Assembly (NCBI GenBank): GCA_965278995.1
Contig: OZ257136.1
Span: 4,340,001 to 4,404,000 of the forward strand
Reading direction: 5' to 3'
Length of the DNA stretch: 64,000 nucleotides
From: JADJYF01 sp965278995
GTDB taxonomy: Bacteria; Pseudomonadota; Gammaproteobacteria; Ga0077536
In this document: piece by piece, positions 9,172 to 17,756 of the stretch
How positions within the stretch are numbered: position 1 is the stretch's first letter
How the letters are laid out: each line of letters opens with the position of its first letter
The notes under the pieces: model-generated
What the model saw: only the letters and a program-made list of their open reading frames with translations
What the model was told of the DNA's origin: nothing
Databases searched by the model: none
Program-made: the position numbers and the translations under genes

Positions 9172-10842
9172 TCATGGCTGCAATGAGCTGGCTGCCCGTG
9201 GCCAGGGTTTCAAGGCCGCCAGCGCTCCCGGCAAAGTCGCTACGGCGCGGGCGGCGTCGCTGCGGTTGGCATAGCGTCCGTAACTGACGATATACCATGG
9301 TTGTCCTTCGTGCAGCGTGCGCACGACCGTTGCCCGACCGGCCAGGCCGTGGGTCGAGACGAAGCGCTGAGCGGCAGCCTGCTCGCGTGAACCGAACAGT
9401 TGCACGACAAAACCCTGACCGCCGGTAGTTAGCGCTTGCTTACCCGTCGCAAGCTTTGAATTTGGCATTGGTGATACCGGCACAGAAGGTTTCGCCGGTG
9501 TCGGCGGTGGCCGAGTCGGAGACTTGATGGTGGCGGCCGCCGGCGCAGGCTTGCTCGTGGGTGCCGGAACAACGTCCTGGGCGACTGGGGCTGTCGGTGG
9601 CAAGGTTGCTTGGGCCGGGCTGCTGACGGCAGATTTGTCGACCACAGCCGAACTCGACGTGGCCGGCACGGTCTTCGAGGCCGGTGCGGCGACGGCTGCT
9701 GGCGGCGTGGCCGTATCGTCCGGCGTGCCGGGCGGCGCTGGCAATTCCGCCTCATTGCCGGGGTCGGCAGCCACAACGGAATACGCTGACGGTTCCGCTT
9801 CGCCGGCATCGGTCGTTTGTGGCAAAACGACCGGCTCGGCCGCCTGACTGGAGTGCGCTAGCGGGGAGTTAGGCAGGGTAGGAGCGTTGCCTGTTTCAGG
9901 TATTTCATCGGTAGTCGCCGAACCGGGCGCAACGATATCGACCGTACGGTGCCGCTGGCCCGGACCCGGCAGGCCCATTTCAACGATGGCAGGCTGCGGC
10001 GCGCGTCGGGCGCCCGCCGAGTGGATAAGTGCGCCGGCTATCACGCCGGTTCCGATCAGAGCAGCCAGCACCATCGCTTTCCGTTGCAGCGGCCGGCGTG
10101 CTCGGGCCGGCGATGGCGGCAATGCCACCGATGTGGCCTCGAGGGCCAGGATTGCCTGGGTGTAGCGGCCCGGGTTGCCGGCGCATGTGTCGGCCAGGTC
10201 GAGCGCTTCCTCCGGTGAAAGGCCGGGGTCGATGGACATCCTGTCGACCAGAAAGCCGTAGAGGTCGAGCGCCGCGTCCGCAGTCAGCGGTGGCACTTCG
10301 ACGATATGCACCAGTGCCGTTGCCGGGGCGAGTTCCTCGAGACGTGTCGCGACCGTGCCGTCCTCGTCGTCGACCAGTAGAACATGCAGTTCGCTACCGT
10401 TTGCGGCAGACGACAGTTCGTAGAGCAGCGCGCAGCAGCTGGCGTCCAGGCAGCGGGCGTCATCGACGGCCAGCACCACGACTTGCCCGTCCGCCTGCCG
10501 CTGGGCGAGATCCTCGCGAATGCGGGCCAATGGCGATGACAGGGCCTGCGCATGCTGCGCCAGGCCGAGACCGGCAGTCAGGGCAGCAAGCAAGCGCTGC
10601 GGCGTGGCGACCTCGTCGCCGCTGTGCTGCAACACCCGCCAGGCGCTGCCTGACTCGTCGACAATAGCTTCGAGCATGCGCGTACGACCAGACCGGGTCT
10701 CGCCTCGCAGGACGACCATCTGGCGACCGAATTCGAGCAGATGATGCAGCAGGTCGAGTCGTTGCCGCAGCGTGGCGCTGACGAAGTAGGGCGACTGCCC
10801 AAGTCCCTCGGGCACGTCGCTCTGAATGTCGCTGCCAGTCAT
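9172..10842 (-). CDS. damX: DamX-like protein: AAA+ ATPase domain, one membrane segment, C-terminal SPOR domain
   Basis: 556 aa from the ATG at 10842, which overlaps the dgt stop as ATGA. The cytoplasmic N-terminal half is an ExeA/AAA-like domain ('QMVVLRGETRSGRTRML' as P-loop, 'QVVVLAVDDARCLDASCCALLYEL' as Walker B region). A membrane segment (KAMVLAALIGTGVIAGALIH) follows at about residue 270. Next is a long Pro/Ala/Thr-rich periplasmic linker, then a C-terminal SPOR domain ('GFVVQLFGSREQAAAQRFV...YIVSYGRYANRSDA') that binds denuded peptidoglycan at the septum. DamX in E. coli has this layout and sits beside aroB. The P-loop is degenerate (GETRSGRT, with Arg where the Lys is expected), so ATP hydrolysis is doubtful. 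Confidence 0.8.
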   Translation of the reverse strand: MTGSDIQSDVPEGLGQSPYFVSATLRQRLDLLHHLLEFGRQMVVLRGETRSGRTRMLEAIVDESGSAWRVLQHSGDEVATPQRLLAALTAGLGLAQHAQALSSPLARIREDLAQRQADGQVVVLAVDDARCLDASCCALLYELSSAANGSELHVLLVDDEDGTVATRLEELAPATALVHIVEVPPLTADAALDLYGFLVDRMSIDPGLSPEEALDLADTCAGNPGRYTQAILALEATSVALPPSPARARRPLQRKAMVLAALIGTGVIAGALIHSAGARRAPQPAIVEMGLPGPGQRHRTVDIVAPGSATTDEIPETGNAPTLPNSPLAHSSQAAEPVVLPQTTDAGEAEPSAYSVVAADPGNEAELPAPPGTPDDTATPPAAVAAPASKTVPATSSSAVVDKSAVSSPAQATLPPTAPVAQDVVPAPTSKPAPAAATIKSPTRPPPTPAKPSVPVSPMPNSKLATGKQALTTGGQGFVVQLFGSREQAAAQRFVSTHGLAGRATVVRTLHEGQPWYIVSYGRYANRSDAARAVATLPGALAALKPWPRAASSLQP

Positions 10843-12011
10843 CGCGGCGCCCCGTCGTCTGCCAGCCAGGGAAGTCCGGCCACCAATGCGTCCGAACCGC
10901 AAACACGGGCATGCTCGGCTATCGCGTAGCGGTCGGTCATGCCGGCAATATAGTCCGCCACTGCGCGCGCCACCTCGCTCTCGGCTCGCCCGCTCACTCG
11001 GCGTTCTTCCGGCAGCAGTCGCGGCTCGTTCATGAATGCCACGAACAATTCTGCGACTGTTGCCTGGGCCCTGTCGGTAAATCGGCGCACGCGGGCATCC
11101 TCATACAAATGACGCCGCAGCAACCGTTTGAGCGCGTGATGTTGTTCGCGCAATTCGTTTGAGAAGTCAACCAGCATGCCGGGAAGACGGCGGACATCGT
11201 CTACGCTGGCGACACCGGCGGCCTTCAAACGCGTCTGCGTCTGCTCAATTAAGTCGTTGACGAACGCGCCGAGCATCGTCCGGATTGCGGTATGCAACAA
11301 CTGTTTTTCGCCTATGCGAGGCCACTGTATCGCTGCCTGTTCCAGTGCACTCTGAAACAGCGGGTGAGTGGATATCGTATCCAGTGCGAGAATTCCGGAC
11401 CGCAAACCGTCGTCGATGTCGTGATGATTGTACGCAATCTCGTCGGCGACGTTGGCGATCTGCGCCTCGATCGAGGGTTGCTGGCGGCGCAGGAATCGCT
11501 CGCCCAACGGGCCGAGGTGGCGCGCCTGGTCGAGGCTGCAATGCTTGAGGATCCCTTCACGCGTCTCGAACAGAAGGTTCAAACCATCAAATGCAGGATA
11601 GCGTCGTTCCAACTCGTCGACCACGCGCAACGAATGAAGATTGTGCTCGAAGCCGCCGTAAGGCTGCATGCACGCATTCAAAGACTGCTGACCGGCGTGG
11701 CCGAAAGGCGTATGGCCGAGATCGTGAGCTAGCGCTACGGCTTCAGTCAGATCCTCATTGGCATGCAGCGCGCGGGCGACCGAGCGCGCAATTTGAGCCA
11801 CTTCCAGCGAATGTGTCAGGCGCGTGCGAAACATGTCTCCTTCGTGATTGACGAATACCTGCGTCTTGTATTCCAGACGGCGGAAAGCGGACGAATGAAC
11901 GACACGATCGCGGTCACGCTGGAATTCCGAACGCCAGGCGGGTGGCGTCTCGGGGTGGCGGCGGCCGCGCGATTGACGACTGTCGACGGCGTAAGGCGCG
12001 AGCGGCATCAC
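10839..12011 (-). CDS. dgt: dGTP triphosphohydrolase-like HD-domain protein
   Basis: 390 aa. It belongs to the Dgt/SAMHD1-like family that hydrolyses dNTPs to deoxynucleoside and triphosphate. Visible metal-binding residues include the HD motif: RLTHSLEVAQIARSV followed by AVALAHDLGHTPFGHAG. Other conserved pieces are 'FQRDRDRVVHSSAFRRLEYKTQVF' and 'DEIAYNHHDIDDGLR'. The C-terminal helical domain is present. It lies between aroB (12 bp upstream) and the damX-like gene (ATGA overlap), so it is probably cotranscribed with aroKB. This position breaks the usual aroB-damX adjacency. Substrate preference cannot be read from the sequence. Confidence 0.9.
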   Translation of the reverse strand: MMPLAPYAVDSRQSRGRRHPETPPAWRSEFQRDRDRVVHSSAFRRLEYKTQVFVNHEGDMFRTRLTHSLEVAQIARSVARALHANEDLTEAVALAHDLGHTPFGHAGQQSLNACMQPYGGFEHNLHSLRVVDELERRYPAFDGLNLLFETREGILKHCSLDQARHLGPLGERFLRRQQPSIEAQIANVADEIAYNHHDIDDGLRSGILALDTISTHPLFQSALEQAAIQWPRIGEKQLLHTAIRTMLGAFVNDLIEQTQTRLKAAGVASVDDVRRLPGMLVDFSNELREQHHALKRLLRRHLYEDARVRRFTDRAQATVAELFVAFMNEPRLLPEERRVSGRAESEVARAVADYIAGMTDRYAIAEHARVCGSDALVAGLPWLADDGAPR

Positions 12012-12023
12012 GACAATCCAACG

Positions 12024-13163
12024 TCAACTGTCATCGTGCCCGACGGCAGATGTGCGCGATGTCTCGGCAGCGTTCGTACTGCCAGCATCGCCAGCCAGCA
12101 CGTCCATCAGTTTGGCATCGTCGTAGTCACGTGTCAGCCTTGCGCGACCGAGAGCTTCGAGCAGAACCAGCCGGATACGGCCGTCGACGTTTTTCTTGTC
12201 ACGGCCCATGAGTTCGAGAAAACGAGACGCCGTGATAGTCGGCGGCGGAGCTGTTGGCAGTCCGGCGCGCGCGATCAGGGTCACCGTGCGATCGACGTCG
12301 GCCGGCATCAAGCAGCCCAGCGCCGCCGACATCCGCGCCGCCATGCACATCCCGGCAGCGACCGCTTCGCCGTGCAGCCATTCACCATAACCGAGTGCCG
12401 TTTCGATGGCGTGTCCGAAAGTATGGCCGAGATTAAGCAGCGCGCGTGCCCCCGTTTCGCGCTCGTCGCCGGCGACCACGGCAGCCTTGTTTTCGCACGA
12501 GCGCTGGATGGCATGCGCAAGTGCCGCCGGCTCACGTTCGAGTAAAGCTTCGACGTGACTTTCGAGCCATTCGAGCAGCGGGTAATCGCCGATCAGACCG
12601 TACTTGATGATCTCAGCCAGACCAGCCTTGAGTTCCCGCCCGGACAACGTGGCCAGTGTCGCGGTGTCGGCGATGACGGCGCGCGGCTGGTGAAACGCGC
12701 CGATCATGTTCTTGCCTAGCGGATGGTTGACTGCGGTCTTGCCGCCGACCGATGAGTCCACCTGCGCCAGTAGTGTGGTTGGCACCTGAATGTAGGCAAT
12801 GCCGCGCTGATAACAGGCCGCTGCAAATCCGACCAGATCCCCGATCACGCCACCGCCGAGTGCAACCAGCTCTGCGCTTCGATCGATTCTACGTTCCAGC
12901 AGGAATTCCTGGATGCGCGCAAAATTTTCCAGCGTCTTGCTGGCTTCTCCATCCGGCAAAACGAGCGTGTGGCACTCGCGTCCAGCCAGCGCACCGACCA
13001 CGGTTTCGAGATAGAGAGGCTGGACGACATCGTTAGTCACGATGACGACCTGCCGCGCACCGATGACGCGCGAGAGAAGCGCAGCATCGGCCAGCAAGCT
13101 GTCGCCAATGAATATCGGATAGCTGCGCTCGCCGAGGTCGACGGTGACGGTGGTATGCATCAA
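12024..13163 (-). CDS. aroB: 3-Dehydroquinate synthase
   Basis: 379 aa. AroB converts DAHP to 3-dehydroquinate (shikimate pathway, NAD+ and divalent metal dependent, cytoplasmic). Motifs seen: 'LPDGEASKTLENF', 'GGGVIGDLVGFAA', 'VPTTLLAQVDSSVGGKTAVN', the metal-ligand regions 'GLAEIIKYGLI', 'NLGHTFGHAIE' and 'LHGEAVAAGM'. The C-terminus has an extra 25 or so residues rich in Asp/Ala/Thr after the conserved core. The start overlaps the aroK stop by 4 bp (ATGA), so the two are translationally coupled. Confidence 0.97.
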   Translation of the reverse strand: MMHTTVTVDLGERSYPIFIGDSLLADAALLSRVIGARQVVIVTNDVVQPLYLETVVGALAGRECHTLVLPDGEASKTLENFARIQEFLLERRIDRSAELVALGGGVIGDLVGFAAACYQRGIAYIQVPTTLLAQVDSSVGGKTAVNHPLGKNMIGAFHQPRAVIADTATLATLSGRELKAGLAEIIKYGLIGDYPLLEWLESHVEALLEREPAALAHAIQRSCENKAAVVAGDERETGARALLNLGHTFGHAIETALGYGEWLHGEAVAAGMCMAARMSAALGCLMPADVDRTVTLIARAGLPTAPPPTITASRFLELMGRDKKNVDGRIRLVLLEALGRARLTRDYDDAKLMDVLAGDAGSTNAAETSRTSAVGHDDS

Positions 13164-13669
13164 AGTTTCGCCTGGATTCTGCGAATGACCTGCTTGACGG
13201 AGAGCTTGCCTGTATCGACGACCAGGTCGGCTATCTCCGCGTACAACGGTTCCCTGGCTTCAATGATATCGCGCAGCGTCGCCGCCGGATTGGCCGTGCG
13301 AAGCAATGGGCGCGACGTATCGTGGCGAGTTCTCTCGATCAATGTGTCGAGCGGCGTCTTGAGATAGACAACCAGACCCCGTTCGTTCAAATGCTGACGG
13401 TTCTGTTCGGCCAGAATCGCGCCGCCGCCAGTTGCGAGAACTATGCGTTCGCGCTGAGTCAGTTCGTCGATCAGCCGCCGCTCCCGCTCCCGAAAGCCGA
13501 TTTCCCCTTCGATGTCGAAAATGAGCGAGATGGTTGCTCCGGTGCGGCGCTCGAGTTCATGGTCGGCGTCGACGAAATCGAAGCCGGTGGCACGAGCCAG
13601 CTGGCTGCCGATGGTTGTCTTGCCCGTACCCATGGGCCCGACCAGGAATATGCGCGTAGTCTCGCTCAC
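13160..13669 (-). CDS. aroK: Shikimate kinase
   Basis: 169 aa. AroK phosphorylates shikimate to shikimate-3-phosphate with ATP. The P-loop GPMGTGKTT is at residues 11-19. It is followed by 'FVDADHELERRTGATISLIF' (substrate-binding Asp), 'GEIGFRERE', 'ATGGGAIL' and the LID region 'TRHDTSRPLL' with the catalytic Arg. It is the first gene of aroK-aroB-dgt-damX. It is separated from the pil operon by an intrinsic terminator, so it must use its own promoter in 13670-13740. Confidence 0.97.
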   Translation of the reverse strand: MSETTRIFLVGPMGTGKTTIGSQLARATGFDFVDADHELERRTGATISLIFDIEGEIGFRERERRLIDELTQRERIVLATGGGAILAEQNRQHLNERGLVVYLKTPLDTLIERTRHDTSRPLLRTANPAATLRDIIEAREPLYAEIADLVVDTGKLSVKQVIRRIQAKL

Positions 13670-13741
13670 AGGCGTTCGCGGTGTGGTCTCAGCCAGCGAA
13701 TTTCCCGCGGCGATGGCCGTAACGCCAACGTCGCAATGGGT

Positions 13742-13769
13742 AAAAAAAAGCGGGAGTCGTGCTCCCGCT
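13742..13769 (-). terminator. Rho-independent terminator after pilQ
   Basis: On the minus strand an 8-bp perfect stem (AGCGGGAG / CTCCCGCT, 5-base loop CACGA) is directly followed by a run of seven or eight T. It lies 28 bp after the pilQ stop, so it should end the pilMNOPQ transcript before aroK. Confidence 0.9.
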
Positions 13770-13796
13770 CATCATCATACCAGCTGTACGCGCTCG

Positions 13797-15995
13797 CTAT
13801 CTGGTCGACAGCGACAGCGTCTCCTTGATGATCTTCGGCGTGACGAACACCAGCAGCTCCTGCTTGTTAACGCTGTTCTGCGTACGTTTGAACAGGCGGC
13901 CAAGATAAGGCAGATCGCCGAACCAGGGCACGCTCGTGATGTCGTCACGATTGGCTGCCTCGTAGATACCGCCCAACACGATGGTTTCGCCGTTATCGAC
14001 CAGTACCTGCGTCGTCAGCTCGTTCGTGTCGATGCTCGGTACGCCCGAAAACACCTGGCCGACCGAGTCCTGGTTGACCGCGAGATCCATGATGATGCGG
14101 TCATCCGGTGTAATCTGCGGTGTGACACGCAGGCTCAGAACGGCTTTTTTGAAGGAAATCGACGTCGCTCCGCTGGAGGACGCCTCGAGATACGGGATCT
14201 CGGTTCCCGACTCGATCAGGGCTTCACGCTGATTGGCTGTAATCACGCGCGGAGCGGAGATGACTTCGCCACGACCTTCGGCCTGCAGGGCAGACAGCTC
14301 GAGCTGCAGCAGATAGCTGCCGATACGACCGACGCCGTACTTCAAGCTACCCGCCGCGCCAGCGGCAGCAAGATCGACAATGTAGTTCTCCGCGCCGTCC
14401 ACGTTGTACGTCGTTGTTCCCCCGCCATAGGTGACGTCCCCTGCAAGACCGCCGCCTAGTATCGAGGCAAAGCCCGAGCGCTGCGTGCGCGAATCGATTA
14501 CCCGATCGGCAGGGTTCCCCTGATGGCTATATCCAAACTTCACGCCGATATCCTTGGAGAAGTCTTCGTTGGCGACAACAATGCGTGATTCGATCAGCAC
14601 TTGCCTCACCGGCACGTCGAGCGCTTCGACAACGCCGCGAATTTCACTCAGTTTATCGCCGGTATCCTGCACCAGCAGCGTATTGGTGCGTTCGTCGACC
14701 GTCACGTTGCCGCGCTCTGACAGCAGGTTGTTCGACTCATCCTTGATCAGATCCGCAATCGCTTGAGCTTTGGCGTAGTTCACCTGCATGAACTCGGTGC
14801 GCAGTGGCGCCAGCTCCTGGATCTGCTGCTGTGACTCGAGTTCAAGTTTTTCGCGAGCCGCTATTTCTTCCTGCGGCGCGACCATCATGACATTGCCATC
14901 GTCACGCTTGCCGAGGCCGCGCGACTTCAGGATGATGTCGAGCGCCTGATCCCACGGCACATTCTTTAAGCGCAACGTAACGTTGCCCCCGACAGTATCG
15001 CTTGCAACGAGGTTCTTCTCCGTGAAATCGGCGATGAGCTGCAGCACAGCGCGCACTTCGATATCCTGGAAATTCAGCGACAGCCGCTCACCGGTGTAGC
15101 CGAACTTGGCTTTTTTCATCTTCTCTTCCTCGTCACGCGTGAGCGGACGGAGTTCGAGTGTGAAGACGTTGTCCGACTGATAAGCCAAATGCTCGAACAG
15201 GCCGGTAGGCTTGATCACCATCCGCGTGCCGTTGCCTTGCGGGAAGGTATCGATTTCCTTGGCCGGTGTCGCGAAGTCCAGCACATCGAGCTTACGGTCG
15301 AGATTCTCCGGCAGCGCCGTTTCGGCGAAATCCACGATGACATTTTCGCCCTGCTCACTGATATTGATGCCGATGTCGGGCGCCGACAGATTGACGACGA
15401 TTTGTGCTTCACCTGCCGCGCCGCGCCGGAAATCGATGTCGGAGATGCTTGCGCCAGTCGCCGTTCCCGGCATGGTCAGGGTGCTGCCGTCCGCCGCGGG
15501 AGCGGCCGACGCAGCGGCTGCTACCGGCTGCATGGCCAGATTGGCCGGTGTGCCTTCCAGCGTGATCGAAATAGTGTCACCGTCGCTATCTATCGAATAC
15601 GGTACCTGCTCCGAAAGATTGACAACTACCCGGGTACGACCTTCAGCTTCGACCGCAGTCACGCTTTCGGCGTGGCCTACGCTGATGTCCTTGGTCCTTT
15701 CAGACATATTGATCGTTGTCTGCGGCAGATCGACGGCGATGCGCGACGGGTTGTCGATGGTGAAGCTGAGCGGAGCTTCGCTCATCGGCTCCGACAGCTT
15801 CATTTTGATCTGTATGCGGTCGCCCGGCAGCGAAGTGAAGTTGATGTCGTCGAGGCTGCCAGCCAGGGCACAGTTCGCATAAAGGCCAGTCGCGAGCGCG
15901 CTCGACAGCAGCGCCGAGACCAATCGTGTCCCCGTGGCGGGCGAAGTCCAGGAGCCGATAGCCCTCAAGACGTTGAGGTTAGTTACAATGCTCAT
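13797..15995 (-). CDS. pilQ: Type IV pilus secretin PilQ
   Basis: 732 aa. It forms the outer-membrane secretin ring through which the type IV pilus passes. A long N-terminal leader with a signal peptide (about 1-46, ending CALAGS) is followed by two AMIN-type domains ('INFTSLPGDRIQIKMKLSEP' and 'ISDIDFRRGAAGEAQIVVNLS'). An STN/N0 domain ('LNFQDIEVRAVLQLIADFTEKN'), N1 repeat and secretin core ('LSALQAEGRGEVISAPRVIT', 'VPWFGDLPYLGRLFKRT') come next. Last gene of pilMNOPQ and 20 bp after pilP. Length and domain order match family members. Confidence 0.97.
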   Translation of the reverse strand: MSIVTNLNVLRAIGSWTSPATGTRLVSALLSSALATGLYANCALAGSLDDINFTSLPGDRIQIKMKLSEPMSEAPLSFTIDNPSRIAVDLPQTTINMSERTKDISVGHAESVTAVEAEGRTRVVVNLSEQVPYSIDSDGDTISITLEGTPANLAMQPVAAAASAAPAADGSTLTMPGTATGASISDIDFRRGAAGEAQIVVNLSAPDIGINISEQGENVIVDFAETALPENLDRKLDVLDFATPAKEIDTFPQGNGTRMVIKPTGLFEHLAYQSDNVFTLELRPLTRDEEEKMKKAKFGYTGERLSLNFQDIEVRAVLQLIADFTEKNLVASDTVGGNVTLRLKNVPWDQALDIILKSRGLGKRDDGNVMMVAPQEEIAAREKLELESQQQIQELAPLRTEFMQVNYAKAQAIADLIKDESNNLLSERGNVTVDERTNTLLVQDTGDKLSEIRGVVEALDVPVRQVLIESRIVVANEDFSKDIGVKFGYSHQGNPADRVIDSRTQRSGFASILGGGLAGDVTYGGGTTTYNVDGAENYIVDLAAAGAAGSLKYGVGRIGSYLLQLELSALQAEGRGEVISAPRVITANQREALIESGTEIPYLEASSSGATSISFKKAVLSLRVTPQITPDDRIIMDLAVNQDSVGQVFSGVPSIDTNELTTQVLVDNGETIVLGGIYEAANRDDITSVPWFGDLPYLGRLFKRTQNSVNKQELLVFVTPKIIKETLSLSTR

Positions 15996-16015
15996 CTCAA
16001 TTGCCCCTTCTTGGG

Positions 16016-16585
16016 TTATTCCTCGGACAGCGCGAGCGCGGCCGCGCGTTCTTCATAGCGTCCCTGCGCATCCTTGACGATTTCCCGGACATCTATCCGG
16101 TCTTCCTGGATGTTGGTGATCTTGCCGAAGTTGCGACCGACGTAGTTGCCGACCGTGACGCGGTGTACGACGCCTTGCTGATCGCGCACGATCCCCCACA
16201 TGAAATCGCTGTTTTCGAGCACGCCGACCATGCGCAGCGCATCGAGTTCATAGCCCTCGAGTTCTTCGCGATTGTGCGTCTGAATCTCGGTCGCGTATTT
16301 TTCCTGATCCGGGTCGCTGGTCTTTTCGACTTTCTCGGCCGTTACTTCTTCTTCGTAGAATGATCGGAACGGATCGCGCAAGCCGAGCTTCTCGGCCTGA
16401 TACAAATAGCTCTCGTAGGGCTTGATCGGCGGCAGAGGTTCAATTTCGCCACCTTTGCGCGCGAGCACTTCGGCAGCGTAATCCTCCAGGTCCGTCATGT
16501 CCTTCGACACGCAGCCCGCTGCAAGCGCGATCCCGGCCAGTGCCATGAGCGCTCTTAACGGTTTCGTTGTGTGACCGGCGTTCAT
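16016..16585 (-). CDS. pilP: Type IV pilus lipoprotein PilP
   Basis: 189 aa. It is an inner-membrane lipoprotein of the pilus alignment subcomplex that links PilNO to PilQ. A signal peptide ends in a lipobox (ALAAGC, Cys at about 25). The C-terminal HR-type beta domain ends with 'GNYVGRNFGKITNIQEDRIDVREIVKD', typical for PilP. It lies 2 bp after pilO and 20 bp before pilQ in the pil operon. Confidence 0.95.
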   Translation of the reverse strand: MNAGHTTKPLRALMALAGIALAAGCVSKDMTDLEDYAAEVLARKGGEIEPLPPIKPYESYLYQAEKLGLRDPFRSFYEEEVTAEKVEKTSDPDQEKYATEIQTHNREELEGYELDALRMVGVLENSDFMWGIVRDQQGVVHRVTVGNYVGRNFGKITNIQEDRIDVREIVKDAQGRYEERAAALALSEE

Positions 16586-16587
16586 GC

Positions 16588-17184
16588 TTATGAGCCCTCG
16601 CCTTCCTCTTCTTCGTCGATGTAGCGATACGTCTTCGCGGTCGTTTCAAGCAGCAGCTTGCCGCCGTCCGCCGTCGAGATCTTGATGTTGTGGCTGGTGA
16701 CGATTCGCGGCAGATCGGAAATCCCACTGATGAACGTGCCGAATTCGTGGTAGCTGCCCAGCACGCGGATCTGTATCGGGAGCTCGACATAAAAGTCGGC
16801 CGGGGTTTCGTTGCCGGGCTTGAATAAATCGAATTCGAGGCCGGCACCAAGTCCCTGTTGGGAAATGTCGACTAGCAGCTCGGCAACTTCGGTCTTGTTC
16901 GGCAGCCGTTTTAGCAGGTCACCGAAAGTCTCCTTGATGTCTTCGAGCTGCTGTTTCAGGGCCGGCAGATTGGCGGCTTTCTTTTGTTTGGCTTCAAACG
17001 ACAGCTTGAGATCACCTTCGTTCTTTCGCACGGTCTCCAGCTGTATCTGGAGATCCTTGATGTCGTAATACCATCCGCCACCGACGATGGCCGCGAATAC
17101 GAGCAACGCGCCGACCACTTTGACCGGAAGCGGCCAGCTGCCGATGTTTTCGACGCTCAGGTTGTTCAGTTCTGAGAGATTCAT
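16588..17184 (-). CDS. pilO: Type IV pilus inner-membrane protein PilO
   Basis: 198 aa from the ATG at 17184, which overlaps the pilN stop as ATGA. An in-frame longer start at 17313 would run deep into pilN and is rejected. The cytoplasmic N-terminus is followed by one membrane segment (about 24-43, VKVVGALLVFAAIVGGGWYY), a periplasmic coiled coil ('QIQLETVRKNEGDLKLSFEA') and a ferredoxin-like domain ('YVELPIQIRVLGSYHEFGTF'). It pairs with PilN to connect PilM to PilP/PilQ. Confidence 0.95.
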   Translation of the reverse strand: MNLSELNNLSVENIGSWPLPVKVVGALLVFAAIVGGGWYYDIKDLQIQLETVRKNEGDLKLSFEAKQKKAANLPALKQQLEDIKETFGDLLKRLPNKTEVAELLVDISQQGLGAGLEFDLFKPGNETPADFYVELPIQIRVLGSYHEFGTFISGISDLPRIVTSHNIKISTADGGKLLLETTAKTYRYIDEEEEGEGS

Positions 17185-17756
17185 CGAAGTTCTTCCTCTT
17201 CTTCCGCCTCGGTCTTCAGCTTCTTCTGCTGGAAGGTGAGCGTGAAGTCGGCGATACGGCGCCCTTCCTGCGATTTCGACTGGATGATCGACAGCTTCGG
17301 ACGCTCTACCCACTCCGAGGACTCGACGTTGCGCATGTAGTTCGAAACGCGGGCATTTGATTGCGCAACGCCCTGGATGGTGACTTTGCTGCCCTCCTGG
17401 CTCACGTTCCGCAGATAAACACCTTCCGGCAGTGTCGAAACCAGTTCATCGAACAGGTGCACGATGATCGGTCGACTGGTCTGCAGCGTCTCAATAGCTT
17501 TCATGCGCGCAATGAGACTTTCCTTTTCCTTCTCGAGCGCCTTGATTTCCTCGATTTTCTTATCGAGCTGGCGGATCTGTTCGCTCAGATAGGTATTGCG
17601 CCGGTCCTGCTGCTTGATCAGCTCGCCGTAATACAAGTGAATGCCGAACCAGACCACTGCCGCGAACAGCGCGCAGATACCCAGGATCGCGAGATACTCG
17701 GTGCGCTTCTGCCGACGAAGCTCTGCACGCCAGGGAAGTAGATTAACGCGTGGCAT
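17181..17756 (-). CDS. pilN: Type IV pilus inner-membrane protein PilN
   Basis: 191 aa. The start carries the PilM-binding peptide (MPRVNLLPWRAELRR; INLLPW-type motif). One membrane segment follows at about 22-42, then a coiled coil with many Lys/Glu ('QLDKKIEEIKALEKEKESLI') and a ferredoxin-like periplasmic domain ('LPEGVYLRNVSQEGSKVTIQ'). The C-terminus is strongly acidic (EAEEEEELR). It shares one base with the pilM stop (TGATG) and four with pilO, so the whole operon looks translationally coupled. Confidence 0.95.
   Translation of the reverse strand: MPRVNLLPWRAELRRQKRTEYLAILGICALFAAVVWFGIHLYYGELIKQQDRRNTYLSEQIRQLDKKIEEIKALEKEKESLIARMKAIETLQTSRPIIVHLFDELVSTLPEGVYLRNVSQEGSKVTIQGVAQSNARVSNYMRNVESSEWVERPKLSIIQSKSQEGRRIADFTLTFQQKKLKTEAEEEEELR

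Noticed and set aside
15189..16058. Plus-strand frame opposite pilQ/pilP
   Set aside because: Antisense shadow; pilQ and pilP are clear on the other strand.
17185..17313. Longer start for pilO
   Set aside because: It would overlap pilN by over 130 bp; the ATG at 17184 gives the normal PilO N-terminus and an ATGA junction.
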